Origin: Taenia hydatigena
Lineage: Eukaryota; Platyhelminthes; Cestoda; Cyclophyllidea; Taeniidae
Assembly: GCA_036345935.2 (NCBI GenBank)
Contig: JADWOT020000005.1
Location: 806,001 to 870,000 of the forward strand
Direction: 5' to 3'
Length of the DNA: 64,000 nucleotides
Shown: in pieces, positions 14,641 to 28,900 of the stretch
Position numbering within the stretch: position 1 is the first letter of the stretch
Layout: each line of letters opens with the position of its first letter
The notes under the pieces: model-generated
The model's input: the letters and a program-made list of their open reading frames with translations, nothing else
Databases searched by the model: none
Told to the model about the DNA's origin: nothing
Program-made: the position numbers and the translations under genes

Positions 14641-16914
14641 AAACCTTAATTTATATAATTAGGTAAGAAAACGGCTGAAAGCAACCACTGAATGGAATAA
14701 GCTACTGCGTTTTAATTCTGGCTAATCCTAGACCTGAACCGACAGATGCATCGCAGCTCTGTAGACTTATGTTATTTGAGCTTTCTTTGCCGAAATAGGT
14801 TCCGCAAATATAGGTTAGCCCTAAGCCGAAATTTGAATCTTTGTAGATGAAAGCTTGAAAACCGATTACAGCTTTGTGCTGTTGCTGTCTCACTTTTCGT
14901 ATTGAAATTATTCTCATTACACTGCAGCCATTCCTATCTATCAAACGCTTTGCAATAGAACTGCAATTTACAGGCACGGAATCAAAGTAGCGCTTGATAC
15001 CTAGTTTTACTTAACTCGAAATAGAATGCAAGAAAATACGAGGTAGTTAAGGTTTGCGTCCTCTTTCCCAATTTAGTCACAACACACTCTTTGCTTAGCT
15101 GCATAACCAAATCGCTATTGCTTTATAGGAGATAAACATAGAGTGCATCGCACTGTGGCTAATTTGCCATTGTTTACGAGTGTATTATCTTATGCATGAA
15201 TTGATCAAAACCACCAGCAAATGTTGGTATTAATTAGATAATTTTTACGCAGATAGAAAGAGGCAAGCAGCTATTGTATGGATAAGCCCTTTTCTCTACT
15301 TGCCTCGATAGCTCCCAACAGCAACCCTGTAACTGTTAGATAACCTAAATTATTATTCTAAACGTAGTCTATGGACTTCAGCATTGTAGTAACTAGTAAA
15401 AAGTGACTTTTACTGTGCATTACTGATTAAGCTCTTTGGAACAAGTGGTGAAGTCAAATAATCTTGCGAATGGCACTTGTTTCTTTATGCACAACGACGT
15501 GATTAAAATTATAAAATACAATTCATTTTGACCTAAAGTATATTGAAGCGATGGCAAAGACGGAACTCAGGTTCCGAAACGTTCGTTGAATAGCCATGGT
15601 CAGCAAATTATGCTCAAATCAGACGAGGCACGCTTTGTGGATTTCAGGGCCTGCACCGCCATTTTTACTAAATGATCTCGGGTGACTCGGAAAAGTTCAT
15701 GCTGTTCTATAGGACGAGTTCCGCTTTTGCCAGAATCATGGCGTTTTAATGTGGCAAAGGGTATACTACATTACCGAGGAGAAAAGTGGTTACCGCCAAT
15801 GACCCTCAAATGATGAGGGAATTACTTGACTTGAAAACCTCTTCATTTCACGTGTCCTAAGACTTTCACGAGTCATATGCACTTATTGTGACTTAGAGTG
15901 ATTCGTGACACATTTTATTTAGCAGAAATCAAATGATTATGATTATGATTCATGAGCGTATTTTAAATAAGAACTTATTACTACTACTATGTATGCTGCC
16001 GTATTAAACAATTTTGTAAAATTGATTTAACATCCTATTTATCCGCACCTTCAAATAGAATGTGGCAACGCCTTTTAGCCATTCTTTCCAAGCGTCACCC
16101 CTCCTTTTAATCCAGCGATGGATCTCCCTATTTTTACTGTAGGTATGGCTCACGTTGCTTATCATCAGACCGTGCTGTGTCGCATCCTAGGCACCCATTT
16201 GCACAAAGCTCTCCCTGTGGCATAAAATTAATAATATGGCTACATTGCATGTATAGCTATAGTGTTTTCTAACAGGGCAAGTCTCTTGTTTTCTTAGATA
16301 TCTAGGCATTGATGACTTATATTTCTTAAAAGGTGCACATATTTGCTTGAAGTTTATAAGAAAGGCGTTGTCAAAAGTTGATTAAGCTCCAACTAACTGT
16401 TTGTTTAAAGGTTTTCCTTCCATATACCTGGCGGGATTGTTACAATTGGATTGGCAGGCTGAATGCTCAGCGATTTATCTTTTCTTGCAATTCGCATAAA
16501 AGTCGCGCCTTTTTGCATTAGCTAAAAAGCACTCAATATTTGTGGCAGACAATAAGTCCATTCAATTAGAGCTTGTTGCCTTAGCGTAATTGAGAATCCC
16601 AATCTATGCAATGGTGTGCAATGAATTCGTACAACCTCTCACCTAATGGACAATTGAAGAATAAATTTGGATGAGTTCGATTTTTAAAGCATCCTTATAA
16701 AACCTGTCCTCAGCATTTTGCGTCTAAATAGGCAAACTGGATTGAGATCAAACGTTAATCTAGAAAATTCTACGGATTTTCTGAGTCATTCCCTCCAACA
16801 CGTTTTTATCATTGGCAAATGAATAGACTACTCGCCTCATTAACTATGCAAGGTATCGTAAAACTGGTCCAATATTCTGGAGGAGGGCATAAGTGCACAA
16901 ATCCCCTTTTAATG
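14641..16914. other. No gene recognised
   Basis: The longest frame is about 90 codons (14702-14977, -) and has no recognisable motif. A short direct repeat of GATTAT units lies near 15931-15950. Nothing else was found. Confidence 0.45.
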
Positions 16915-17191
16915 GGGTGCCATCTTCCCGTGCATACGAAATGCATAATTAGACTCGGCTGCTGTGCTGGAGTACCTGACTGTCGAGGTGGTGGAGCTGG
17001 CAGGTAATACGGCGTGCAGCAACAAGAAGACGTACGTCATGCCTCGTCACATGCAGTTGGTTGTTCGCAATGGCGAATTGTTGAACACGTTCCTGGGTGG
17101 TGTGGCAATCTTGCAGGATGGTGTGCTGCGCAAAATTTAGGCAGTACTTCTGCCGAAGAAGCCGGAGAAGCTGGCGGACAGTGAAGAGTAG
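16915..17191 (+). pseudogene. Histone H2A pseudogene
   Basis: From 16958 the plus strand reads [17 protein letters not shown], the histone-fold alpha-2 region of H2A, then a stretch matching the NKKTR..PRHLQL region (here [13 protein letters not shown]), then [14 protein letters not shown], an in-frame TAG at 17138-17140, and AVLLPKK before a final TAG at 17189-17191. The stop replaces the glutamine of the universal IQAVLLPKK motif, a single-base change from CAG. Upstream, 16915-16950 reads [13 protein letters not shown] in another frame, matching the GLQFPVGRIHRLLR region. About 16 residues between the two pieces (the KGNYAERVGAGAPVYL area) are gone and the frame is shifted. The G/C-ended codons fit an ancestral, highly expressed histone gene. 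The basic N-terminal tail and any histone 3' stem-loop were not found. It cannot make a normal H2A. Confidence 0.88.
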
Positions 17192-18164
17192 GCCGACCAA
17201 GCGCCTCCGCACAGACAGACCGACTGGCTAAGTTTGCGACTACGAGCGCGGTAACGGCCGTCTGCAGCGCCACCACGAGGTGGATAGTTGCCTACTGGAT
17301 ATGTCGGTCTATTGGCTGACACTTAGGTGTTGGCCTGCCTCACTGTCTTAGGTACAGAAACTGCAGAGATAAGAGGTGGTGCCACGATACACAGAATAAC
17401 CATGGAGATTTGGATGGAGTGTGGTACATTTCTTTCCTCTTTTACACGCGCTTGCAAGTCTTATTGGTGGACTAATGGTGAGATGGATTGCTATGGCGCA
17501 AGAGTTTGGCGCGACAAGTTGGACAAATCTGAGCACAACCGATAGCCATGTCGGTGGTGGCGGTTGTCTATGATGGTGTGCGTCTACACAAGAGATGTGT
17601 AGATGTGTGCACAAGAGTGAGTGAGAGGTGGCGGCATGTAAATGAAATTGAGTGGGTGAAGGAACGGAATGAATAGATGATTGAAGAAATGCATTACTAA
17701 CTGATATCCTAGAGCGGGGTGGTCATATTCTTTACTCGGTTAATGCCCGCACCCACTGACCGCTTGCATTTTAGCAAACCATGCATTAGACGCCAATCAC
17801 GAGACACCCATATCGATTTTACCCCTCTCCTTGACGCCCTTTGGTGAGAGCACTGAGAATTGCTCAATCCAGCATAAAGCCTACCCTTCTCCTTTCTTTC
17901 CCTTTTCCCATCACAATCATCCTCATACGCCCCAATACTATGTCCAGTTCCTGTCCTTGCTCTGCCTTGTCCTCACCTACACCTAGACTTAGGCACTGCG
18001 AGCACCAACAGTAGCAACCTGAGAGCATGGCAACAATGGATACGAGCCAGAAGTGGTAGTAGGAATGTATATTTCTGACACAAAACCAAGAATAAAGGGC
18101 CATGAGATGCATTCACTCGCCCACTCTGCACCCCACACCCATTCCATTTACTTGGGACCAAGGC
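17192..18164. other. Spacer between the two histone pseudogenes
   Basis: GC-richer than its surroundings up to about 17300. I looked for H3, H4 and H1 signatures and saw none. No recognisable histone mRNA 3' stem-loop is present. Overlapping frames of 60-88 codons on both strands have no known motif. Confidence 0.45.
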
Positions 18165-18436
18165 ACTTGCATCAGGCACACAGCAGTCTGAGCCCCTCTG
18201 CTCGTGAATGTCGACTTCTTGTAATGCGCCAACCGACTCGACTCGGCGGCAATATCCTCAAAGATGTCGTTCACGAAAGATCTAATGGCCTACAACACCT
18301 TCGGTGAGACACTCGTGTCCGGATGCAATTGGCGCAACGACTTGTAGATGTGGATGCCGTAGGTCTCCTTCCTCCTCATCTTCGCCCTGTCCATCTTCAA
18401 CACCTTCACCTTAGACGCCTCCTTTGTGGCTTTGCC
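18165..18436 (-). pseudogene. Histone H2B pseudogene
   Basis: Read on the minus strand from 18436, the frame gives a lysine-rich N-terminal stretch (GKATKEASKVKVLK), then MRRKETYGIHIYKSLRQLHP, corresponding to the RRKESYGIYIYKVLKQVHP hallmark of H2B. DTSVSPKVL follows, then a TAG at 18290-18292, then [37 protein letters not shown] and CLM. The TAG falls where H2B has the AMSIMNSF segment. After the TAV residues the frame loses the LLLPGELAKHAVSEGTKAV C-terminal helix, so the copy also has a 3' deletion or frameshift. It points towards the H2A pseudogene 1 kb to the left, tail to tail, whereas functional H2A/H2B pairs are usually head to head. This suggests rearrangement or independent insertion. 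Confidence 0.88.
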
Positions 18437-21400
18437 TGATTACTTTAAAGCCAGATTTCGATTGCACCCTTATGTTTCCCTGCTTCGTAAAAGCGATTGC
18501 TATGCTTCTTCCAAATTGGCTGCAATAACCGCATCGCAGAGGTTCCGTGACCTTTGCTGCTGATGTTACGCTTACCTACCAATCAAATAAAAATTTGAAA
18601 ATTTCGTGCGTATCCACATTCGGACAAGCCACATTTAGGTTTGCAACGCCATTGATTCCTACACGAAACAAAACCGTGCCCAAACATTGCGCTCACATCT
18701 GATCCCACGTCGCATACGCTGTTGGTTCCTAACCTTGACTGGACGCATTGCCTATTTCTCCATTTACTCGTAGACCCACAAGCCCGCTGTCGTCCTTACC
18801 ACACCCGCCATCAAATTCCACCACATGGAGGGAAATTGTAATGCGATAGTTTAGCGGGACCGCTGTCTCTCTCACCACAAAACTCACGAATGATCACTCT
18901 CATCACCACCGCAGCTTATATATTAGGGCCAGAAGCCAGCTGCATCCATGAATAGCAACTCACAATCGCATGAAATCAGCATTGAAAAGAAGCGGTTGTA
19001 ACATGAAAAAGGTTAAGTATTACTTTGCAAGACAAATGCTGCCAAACAAGTCAATGCACTGTTGGGTGGGATCTCAGCCACGCCTTTCAGTAAAGTGGTA
19101 GGACACCTGCACTTAAGGGCCACATAATGAGAAACAGCAACGCAGTCAATACAGACAGGGTTCATTTCCTTTCTTCGAAGCAACTCCAGATCAAATACCA
19201 GCTGTCTGCAAATTATTCAAACTTCTGTTAAATGATAGCCTCAAGCCCACACTTGATTAGACGATCGACCCCAAAATTGACTGCCTGTTAGGAATCTACT
19301 GGAGCATCTGGTCACCAACTGCATTACATGCATGCAGCAAACCTAACGTCCTGCATTAGACTGACCATATGCTCCTCGTCGTCAACTCTTAGACGGTAAA
19401 TAATAAACACCAACTACTTTACTTCCATGCAATCACATGGATGCCCACTAATAAGCCCAACAAATCTCCTTCTCCTCCCTCTCCTCATAGATCCTGGATA
19501 TTACAATGCCAGCTACATGTAAACACCGAAGCATCAAGGCCGTGAAGTGGGTGATCCACTTTGCCTTTGAAACAGATCGATATCAACAACGAGTCAGCAT
19601 AGTAGATTTCTCACATAGGGGCCAAGAAGCGCAAACTCCCCACCAGCTTAAAACCCAATTCGTATTGCGTCTTCAGGGACTAAAAGAGAGGTGGGATTGC
19701 ACGGATTTCATAAGAACTCTTAAATTTGTTGGCAACAGGTTGGGCTGTTTTAGCCCATCAATTTGTTGGAATCTGATGTATTTGTCCCAACCCTCACCGT
19801 CTCCTCGATCTTCAATTCCGTCGAAGTGTTTGGTTGATCTCCTCTGACCGTTTACTTTTCTAGAATAACACTGATCTTTAATGTGGTGAGAACTGAAACC
19901 ATGGCTGCATTAATCAACATTTCCTTTTCCCGTGGCATTAGTAACAGGAGATATTCAGATATACCTTACTCTCTTTTCGTAGTCATAGCAACTGCCGGTC
20001 ATGTGTGAGTGTTATTTCTCGCTTATAGGTTCATCCATTCATCTATTCCTGCCGCTTGTCCTTCGTATCGGATTTTGTCACCAATTCTGCTCCTTTTCTC
20101 TTTTCCATTTTGGTGAAGAATAATAGAACCACGCGTTCTCGACATAACAGCTACGATACGATGGGCGAAGGCAGAGTAAAGAGAGGATCAGATGCCCTCA
20201 TATCCCCTTGAGTAATGTTCTTGTATGCTCTGCGGTTTTTGTGTACCTTCTATCCCTCTGTGCAAATATGTGCGTATGCGCTCATCTGTCTCGGCCTTCC
20301 GTGCCTCATTGAAGATTTTCAGAGTCTTATTGGTAGAAGATGAGGTCGTTGAAAATATATGCGTTTGTTATAGAGGTTGTCGGTTTCGATCTAGCAATAT
20401 ACGATTGTTTGTTATAAATTCTGGCACTCGACTGGATTTTTTTTTGCATGCGTTTACTTCTTGCGACACTTACATTTGCAAATGATTCAAATTTACTTAT
20501 TTATCTCAATCGCTTCCGATAAACTGGTTTCGCTTCGCAATGGATGAGTGCTTACGTCTACTATTTATAGGTCTGACGTAAATATAAAGAGGGATTCCGT
20601 GGAGCAACTGCTAGTGGATAAGTTTGGGTGTTTCTTAAAATACGTAAAATATTGTGCTCCAAATGCACACTTGTCTATTATGACAAACGTGTTCGTTACG
20701 GCGAGAAATGGGCTTAGTAAAGGGCAACACAAGTAGAGGCCTCCAAAGTAGTTGCATTGCGCCGATTTGCATCTGGATAAGATGGCATTTAAATTTTTGC
20801 TGTTTGAATAAGGAGTGCGTTATTTGTTTTTCACCTAGAAAGATTCCTCGGTTGGGCACTTATATCACTGACTAACATGCTTGCATTAGGTGGGGGCGCT
20901 GGTGATAAAGAGGACATTTTAAGCTCATTTTAAGCATTACAGGATGAAACTCTAGCGCTTATTATTATGCTTTGACGAATGAATAGCCCTTATTGAGAAG
21001 AGACTTTACCCTGGGAATGGGTGATCATTGGGCCCTTCAGAATGATACATTTATTCTTTGTATTTATTGTTTTACACCTTTGGGTTGTTCTATTTTTCCA
21101 TTCTGTTATTTTCAACGCCATTTTCGACGAGATAAAGCAGAATTCAAGTAAATTATGGTAGCGCAGTTAAGACAGAGAAGACTTCATTTAGTTTTCAACG
21201 ATGCAGATGACGCAATATTAGCGTCTTATCGGCTTAGCCATGCCATGTCTAGCCTAGTCCAACCTAACTTAATACGGTGCGTCTGCAGTAGGCAAGTGAC
21301 TGCAGGCATATAGTTGCGATCTGCAACATGAATTATGAAGAGGCATAGGGATGATCGAGGCACGAGTATGGTAAAGGGATCTGCGACTTACTCCTAAATA

Positions 21401-22735
21401 TAACTACACGATTCGCGGACGCAGTTTATTGGTGGATGTTTTTGATACTGTGCTTTCGAAAATGCTTGCCCTAACGAGAGAGGGCAGCAAGGGTGGCTCG
21501 ATATCACCGACGCAAGCAAAGAAAAGTGGTTGCTTGTTTACAGAGGATAAAGGAGTGGGATAATGTAGACGAAATGGAAGGGTATGGAGGAAATGAGTTA
21601 ATAAAGGAACCGACTGTAGACAAATAAAGTTATTGAGCTCTAATGTCTGCGCCGAATTTTTGAATTGATTGGGGACATTTTGTATAGTAATTCAGCTTCC
21701 TTAGTTTCATTAAATTTCCCACCAAACCATTTGTTGATGCATTCGCTCATCAATATTTGCATAGCTGCTGCAAAAATTGTCAAAAAATTGTTGAATTTAA
21801 ATTAGCATTAATCTGGAGCTTTGACACTTGCTATTTGCAAACAAGCCTCTCTTAACGGATCCAAGTATGAACGCTACCATTTGAATTGACGTTTAGCTGT
21901 GGTGTAAAAATAAAGGAAAATAAAACAATCGTTCCAGTACGAAAACAGAGAAAGAGATGTCATGACTCACCCTTAATTCCTACGACTTTCGCTTTTATTC
22001 TGCACTTTAGTCCACTGGTGTTCTGCAAACGGAGAGGGAGGGTCGGTGAAGAAACAAAAGGCCACATAGTGCTGGGACGAAACGCAGCAAAGGAGAGGCA
22101 TAAAAGACGAATTGGGTCGTAGAAATGATAATAGTCCAGAGGATTGCGATCAACAGCATGTCTAACGCTAATGTGCCAGAATTCTTTTGCATTGCATGCG
22201 TGAAATCGACCAGTGGTACGTGTTGCATGGTCTATTGCGGTGTCGCGTCTGTTGGATCAGAGAATAATTGTACCATTTTAATTTTATTTGGGATGTGGCA
22301 CCAGAATTCGTTCTCTTTCATGCCCTTCCTTCTTGGCTAATCAATTTTTGAGAGAAGAGACCTGGAGGCAGCATGCACTTCTCCAAATTTTGCCAACCTC
22401 TCGTAGCACACAGCCGAGGCAACTCGAGCCCTAATCGTTAAGAGCCTAAACATCCACACCTCTGTTCCCAGAAAAACACGCTTTTGGGTTTCGCAAGTTA
22501 GCTTTTAACTAAATGAGCAGTAGGCAACAGCGCCGTTGTTGGTAAAATAGGTGCTAATTTAGTGAAGTTGGAGCACATCTGACAGCCAGTCTTACACACT
22601 ATTCGCACAATTGTTATCAATATTTGAGACGAGTTTTTCGGAATGGGACAACCGCAGATGTAACCGAGTCGCGGGCCATATCAGCCTACACTGACAATTC
22701 ATCCTTGCACACAAAGACGGCATGCTAAAATTGGA
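18437..22735. other. No gene recognised
   Basis: The longest frame is 113 codons (19506-19847, +), without a recognisable domain. A pyrimidine-rich tract lies at 19465-19492. Nothing resembling another histone, a tRNA or a conserved protein was found. Confidence 0.45.
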
Positions 22736-22978
22736 TTATAGTGGACACACTTCGACCTCATGTGCAGAGAAAAGGTAGGTCCAGTCATCTAGATACCAGA
22801 CTACTTGACCATTGAAAAGGTGGGCAAACAAATCCAAGCCACCAGGCATGGAAATTTTTCTAGTTGCTTTATCTTTCTTCCACATCCCGCTCAACATATG
22901 CCAAGGATTTGCAGGCACCCGGTTGGGCCTTAGAGAGTCGACGTGAAACTGACACTTAGAGCTAATTATGGATTCCAT
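22736..22978 (-). mobile_element. Possible reverse transcriptase remnant (LTR-retroelement type)
   Basis: The minus-strand frame of 80 codons contains KISMPGGL, then after nine residues QVVWYLDDWTYLFSAHEVEV. In Ty3/gypsy-type reverse transcriptases the order is a MPFGL motif, the helix before the active site, then a YxDD active site followed by an FS-x-E segment. Here YLDD and FSA..E are present, but the spacing from MP.GL to YLDD is shorter than usual. I could not find the upstream RT motifs or RNase H. It is therefore at best a short decayed fragment. A chance match remains possible, since only one short window supports it. Confidence 0.4.
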
Positions 22979-25900
22979 TTGTCAACACGTGTACTATGAT
23001 TAGTGCTAGCGGTGCTGATTCTTTCGCCATTCCAGAAGGTGTTAATTTTCATGTCCTTAAAGGTTTCATTTGTATGGGTGACTGTTGAACACATTCTAGA
23101 ACACCACACTTATGCTTGCCGTGTCCTAATTAGTTAAAAGCATGTTCAACCGTACTTGAATTACTCCAACACTCTTTGCAGAACCAAGTTTAATCGAGGC
23201 AATAAATATGAGAGACTGTATCCATGCACTTTATGGCACTCCACCACATTCGGGTACTTATCTCACGCGCGTGCACGCATGCGTCGTATCTCCCCTAGCA
23301 TCCTACCCTTTGACAAATGGGGTCATCAGCATCAAATTCTTGTCCATTAAACAAACTGTGTGGATAAAATTAAAATGGTCTGATTCTCTGGTTCTCAAAA
23401 GGGCTCGCTTCAGCCACTTCGCAACACATTTGAGGGCAACTGGTTCTGCTCGCTTTATGCACATATTTGTAACGTGTGTGTATACTTTATTGGACAGGGT
23501 GGTAGGCCTTACCGCGAAGATTATTTTGCTAAATAATCATTGCACCAGTTATCATCACAACTGCGTTCTATGAACAGGCGCCACATGGTATAATATTGCT
23601 CAACTCAAAGCTTTTGGGTCTAAAGTACCTTTCAACTTGCTCCTTTGATGGTCTGCATTTTGCGATCCTCCATAGCGCAGTCATTGACTTAGAAAAATTG
23701 GTTGCTTGAATCGATTTGCCAGTTGTGCCACACACTCTGGTGTCCAGCCACTGCTACGACAAGTGCTGGTTGCGTGGATGGTGGTATGCTTGATGTGCCG
23801 CCACCAACTTCCACCAGAAGTCTAAGTTATTATAGCGAACAAATGAAATCATGGCTACTAGCAACATGGTGAGAGAATTCAGCGATCACTCATTTCAAGC
23901 TTGTCTTTGAATAATCTATGCTCCTTTGCCATTTGTTTTAATCAGTTTCGGCAGATTAATCCCCCTCCAATTTGAAGAGCACTGGGAGACAGCGTTCACG
24001 TATCAAAGAAAAAGTACTTCCAACAGGTTTCAAGTTACAGCTGGGAAGTAAAATACTATTTACTGCCAGCAGCGGATGAGAAACATTGGTAGTGGATGCA
24101 TTAGATTTTCAGTCCGCATAACTTCTACTAATTTCGGGCTATGTTGTTTAAATAGGCTTTTTATGCATGTGACCAAAAAATTACGGGGAATGTCAATTGA
24201 TCCAGTTAAGAATTAGCATAAGATTTCATAACACACGAACGTACATCCGATGGACGAGAAGTAAGCTCTTGAAAAATGTTAGAGGAATTACTTAAATCCT
24301 GCAGTGGCATTGCCAATTTTGAAAACAAAACTATCTGCTCATTACGTCGGTGAATGATCTGGGCTGCCAGTTTCCCAACTCGCTCAGATATGTAACGACA
24401 GAGCTGATTGTGGGCTAGATATTCTTCTAAGATAGCTCAATACACTACATCAGTGAAAGCGCTGATAAACTCATTCAGCTACTGTGTATGGCTAAGTCTG
24501 TGAAGACCTAAAACAGACGAATAGCAGCAAACCCCAAATAAGCATATTTAATCATGGAAAGGGGACAACTGCACTTGGAAGCTTGATGCTTTGTGCCAAA
24601 GGTGGCTTTATCCTTGTTATAGCACCAGATATTAGAATGCATGATGCTGCAGGTATGCCGTTTGCATTGGTAAAAGCATGCATGCATACGATTGCATATG
24701 TACTTAGCTTTTATTGTCAAAACATTTGCATGTATGTGTGGATTCGCATTCTATTTTTATAGCAAACATGTAAATATTTCTGCATGCGAATGTCGTCGCA
24801 TCACAATCCGAATGCGCATTTGATTATGCTCTTCTCCATCGATAAACTGATATGCATCTTCTGCAACTTCGGCTTGCGTGATCTGGGCAAACACAAGCCG
24901 AGCTTCACTATTAAACTAGATGTCAATCCACTGATTCGACTAAGAAGATTACCACAGAACATCACTATGACTTTGACCAAGTCCTAATATCCCGAATTTC
25001 GTGTCTGGGGCTGAAGATGAATAAACATTTAACACAGTATAGCAACTCCATACTCTCTGAGTTCAAAGAAGACACATCTGTCACTAAAACTCTCAGCTGC
25101 TAGAGACTCTGGCGGGTCTAAGTGAAATAGGAAGCAGTAGGGAAGGATAGACACCATCGACATCAGCATCAGCGTCTGAACCGCCACTACCCTTAGTACT
25201 TCGTCATCTATGGGTAACAATTAATTGACTGCATATTAGATTCGAAGGTGATGTGTAGTTGAGAAAACTGCTACCATCGCTGCCATGCCAACCACTTGTT
25301 TACATAATGGGTGATTGCCGTCAGCCAAGAAGCCCAGCCCATTAGCCTAATGCTTCTTTGCACTACGAGATTAGAATGATACTGCGGGCAGGAAGGAGAG
25401 GGGACTAGAATCAATCATATACATCATTGCAAGTGGGCGATACATTTCAGTCGCTTTCACTGCAGACATCAAAGTCTCAATCAGTTTACTCATATGTACT
25501 TTAGAGGATAAGGAGATGATGGAGACTTCGTTCCAGCCTTTTGGTAAAGTTGACAAATAATTAGTATGTTCAAAAAGTCACTCCAAACCATGTTAACGCA
25601 GTCGCAAATTCAATTGAGCATTCATTTTGTGTTAACTGCCAGACTAAGCTAATGCACTGGTTCGTATAAGTCGAGGGAGTTGCTTCGTTTATGAGTGCAG
25701 ATTTTAGAAACACCTGCACAACACACCTCTTGGAGGCCTCTATTCCTGCACACACACACTCCAAACGCATGATTTCATCAAAGAAAAAAATTGATGTGGC
25801 AGCAGCATTCAATTTGTATCAACAGGCGGCGCTTATAGCCAGATCTCTTAATGCAGCGATAAGTCATTTGTCTTGTTCACGCCAATCTTGTTGCAAACGT

Positions 25901-28900
25901 GGGATACTTTGTGGCAGCACTTACTTAGCATTGATTGCAAAACTACTTTATTCCTTAACCGGCGAACCGATGATGATGCGATAGTATCACCCACTTTTTT
26001 AAACTAGACCTAAATGACAACAACGAAATGAATACAAAGCATGGTGAAAATTATTATCGCATCTATTCGACCACATCCCTCGATGTACCGTACTGTAGTT
26101 ACCTCATCCATTGAAACAGACATAGCCAAGCCGGCCTCCAGCGACTCGGAATTTTAACACCAAGCTATGGACGCGCGCAGTCAATTATACAGTAAGCAGC
26201 AATAACGGCATAAATGCCTTCAAAGTAGTAACTGTCCTGTTGCCATCAATTTCGAAGGTCTTTAATTTTCCGAGCCTCATACAAGTCTATCTCAACTTAA
26301 TCTACAGGCCAACGATGTTGGATTTTGCACAGTGAACTTGTCTTTGCAAGCTCTCTGTTACGGAAAGTTTGCATGCTGATCTCAAATTATACTTGGCATG
26401 TACTTCGCATTTCGCGAACTCGGACCAATGCATGTATTTGTCAGGCGTGTACGAGGCAGCGCTAAACAAATGAAGCGCGAGAATGCTCATGTACAATGTG
26501 TCACGATAAGTATCCTCACATTTCTGCTTGGTCCTTTGTTTAGAGTATCGGATGCGCAAAACACTTTGACCTATGTATATGTCAAGTCTTTCGGACTATT
26601 CTTCATAGCCATGACTTTGCGTATTTTTAGTAGCTGCATCCATCTGCGGTGTCTAGATGGCATGATTTTGAGTTAATTTGCTTCACTAACAACCAACTAA
26701 GCCTAACATGAGTTTTCTACTTAACGGAGTGCCTTATTAATTGACATAGGCCTTTTGAGGTCTACGTATTCATTGAAGACATTGAAAGAAGGCTGATCAA
26801 ATTATGCCGTGGTTGCTTTTCCATAATGAAGTGCGATGACTCAAATGAGTATTAAATGCGATTAGCTAACTACTTTTAATTTGTTGATCCCCATATATTC
26901 GGGCTTGCTATAGAGCAAAACCATTAAATTTGTTTGACCATCTTTGTTACTTGAGGCTTAGAAGCAAACCTCGCCGATCCACCTACTTCAAAGCCAATAG
27001 TAACACAAATCTATTGATTAATTTTGATTCGGCCGTAATGATATGACAGATAGAAGTGCACGATTTCCTGACCATTTGTTGTCCTCGATATTCACATAGT
27101 TCATCTCTTCCATTGCTTCCACTAGGCATACTGAATAATAGTTCAGTGTTACTGTTTCAATTTATTCTTCGTTAATTGTAAGTGCGTTTGATGCATCCTC
27201 TCTACTTGGCGTTTTGCTGAGGTCTTAGTAGTAGTCTTAGTAGGTTGTCAGTGAAAAGCGCAAGAGTACATCAAATGTCGCAACGATTATAAGATAACAA
27301 CGTCTAAATTGGGATGAAAAAACTCCTTCACTAAAGTGAGGAGCACCAATGTGCAGTAAAGTAAAAACTGGAAGAGTTTAAAAATATTGAGATTTCAGTA
27401 CATGGGGTATTACATGCCCCTTGTGTCAGTAGAGAGTGGCTTGAGATCCACTGCTGCTGTCCTAATGAGTGTTTCATGTTAAGAGTATTTAGCCCCCTCA
27501 GGGCAGACGCAGGCTAGCCTAAAACAGACAGACGAAGCAGTTTGGAATGGGTAGGACAGTATTATGCCACAGTACCTACATTACAATTCAGTCACCCAGT
27601 GCTATGGCAGTTGAGAAATGACATTTGTGTGCGTAAACTTGAGCCCAGACAAGTTCATAACCAGAACAATTAGAAGACAAAGACACATTAAAGAGAATAA
27701 CCCGCATGCTAGCTAAAATGGTTCAAAAATGCATGATGGCTGCGCAAATCACTTTCGTGCAATTTCGGAAGGCATATGATTGTGGCATTTTAGCTGAACC
27801 CGATCATTGAGGAAGTGTTAGCACAGTTGATGCCAAAATATGTGCGGTATGGGTCAGGCTGAAGAGCACATCGACTGCACTAACTACGAGACGATTGGGA
27901 ACATTAGAAGGATAGGCAAATGAATCGGTTTAAGAAACCTGAACTGGAACATGCTCTGTGACTTCTGACACAATCGGCAGCACCCACTACGGTCTACCAA
28001 ATGCCTGTCTGCCATACAAAACAAACTTGACTGAGATACAGGGCTGGGGTTTAATGGGAGCCATTTGAAAATGCGTAAGGGATTGGAGCGCAGTCCAGGA
28101 TTCTTCTATTGCCTAATCCTCACGCTTTATCACTGGTCCAGGTGTACATAATTTTTAAGGAAAAATCTGGTTTTGCTTTGATGAGTAGTATTTTGCCACC
28201 AATGTGCCAATTTGAATGAGGACTGACGCGCACGCAGACATGGGTAATGCTTATGAGACAGTTCAACACAACCTGCATCCATGGACAAATCACAGTCCCA
28301 AAGGCTATCGTTTTAAAGTTCCTCGCCTCTCTAACTATTTACTTACTGATTAGCATTTAACGAGACTAGAGAGTAGTGATCGCAACATAAGCCATGATGA
28401 GTGAAAAGGCTAATATTTAAACGATAAATCCAGTGTCCGATCCACATTTTCTTACTCTCTACCACTGCATCCTCTCATGGGTGTGATTCGCTTGTGTTTC
28501 TCGCTCTCCGTGTGGGCAGGTTAAAGCCACTGCAATGACTGCTGACACAACAACTTGCATTCTTGAGAACGAGCAACAACTGCGGCACTAATGGGTTGAT
28601 GTGACGCAACTGTAACTTATTCAGGATAGAGGATTATCGAGGAAGAGCAAAAAATGTTCACGGATAGTCAGTCACCTTTATGCGTGATGTCACGAAACAG
28701 TGCAGCATTGCACAGAATTGCCTCGCATGACTGACGCATAAACTCAACTGTCCTTTCGTATTCTTGCTACACAATTACACTGTTACGTGCGTGCCAACAG
28801 TAGTGGTCATTACTGGATGAGTTCCAAACTTCTACAGACGAATGCTTTTGCGGAAGTCGAATTAATCGCTGCCAAACTTGCATCCTATCTATGTATGCAA

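Noticed and set aside
16949..17322. Three minus-strand frames of 61-87 codons opposite the H2A pseudogene
   Set aside because: They are antisense to the clear H2A reading, and their open state follows from GC-rich histone codons.
17973..18307. Plus-strand and minus-strand frames next to the H2B pseudogene
   Set aside because: Only the minus-strand frame with the YGIHIYK and SFVNDIFE motifs is meaningful. The others are out of frame with it and show no homology.
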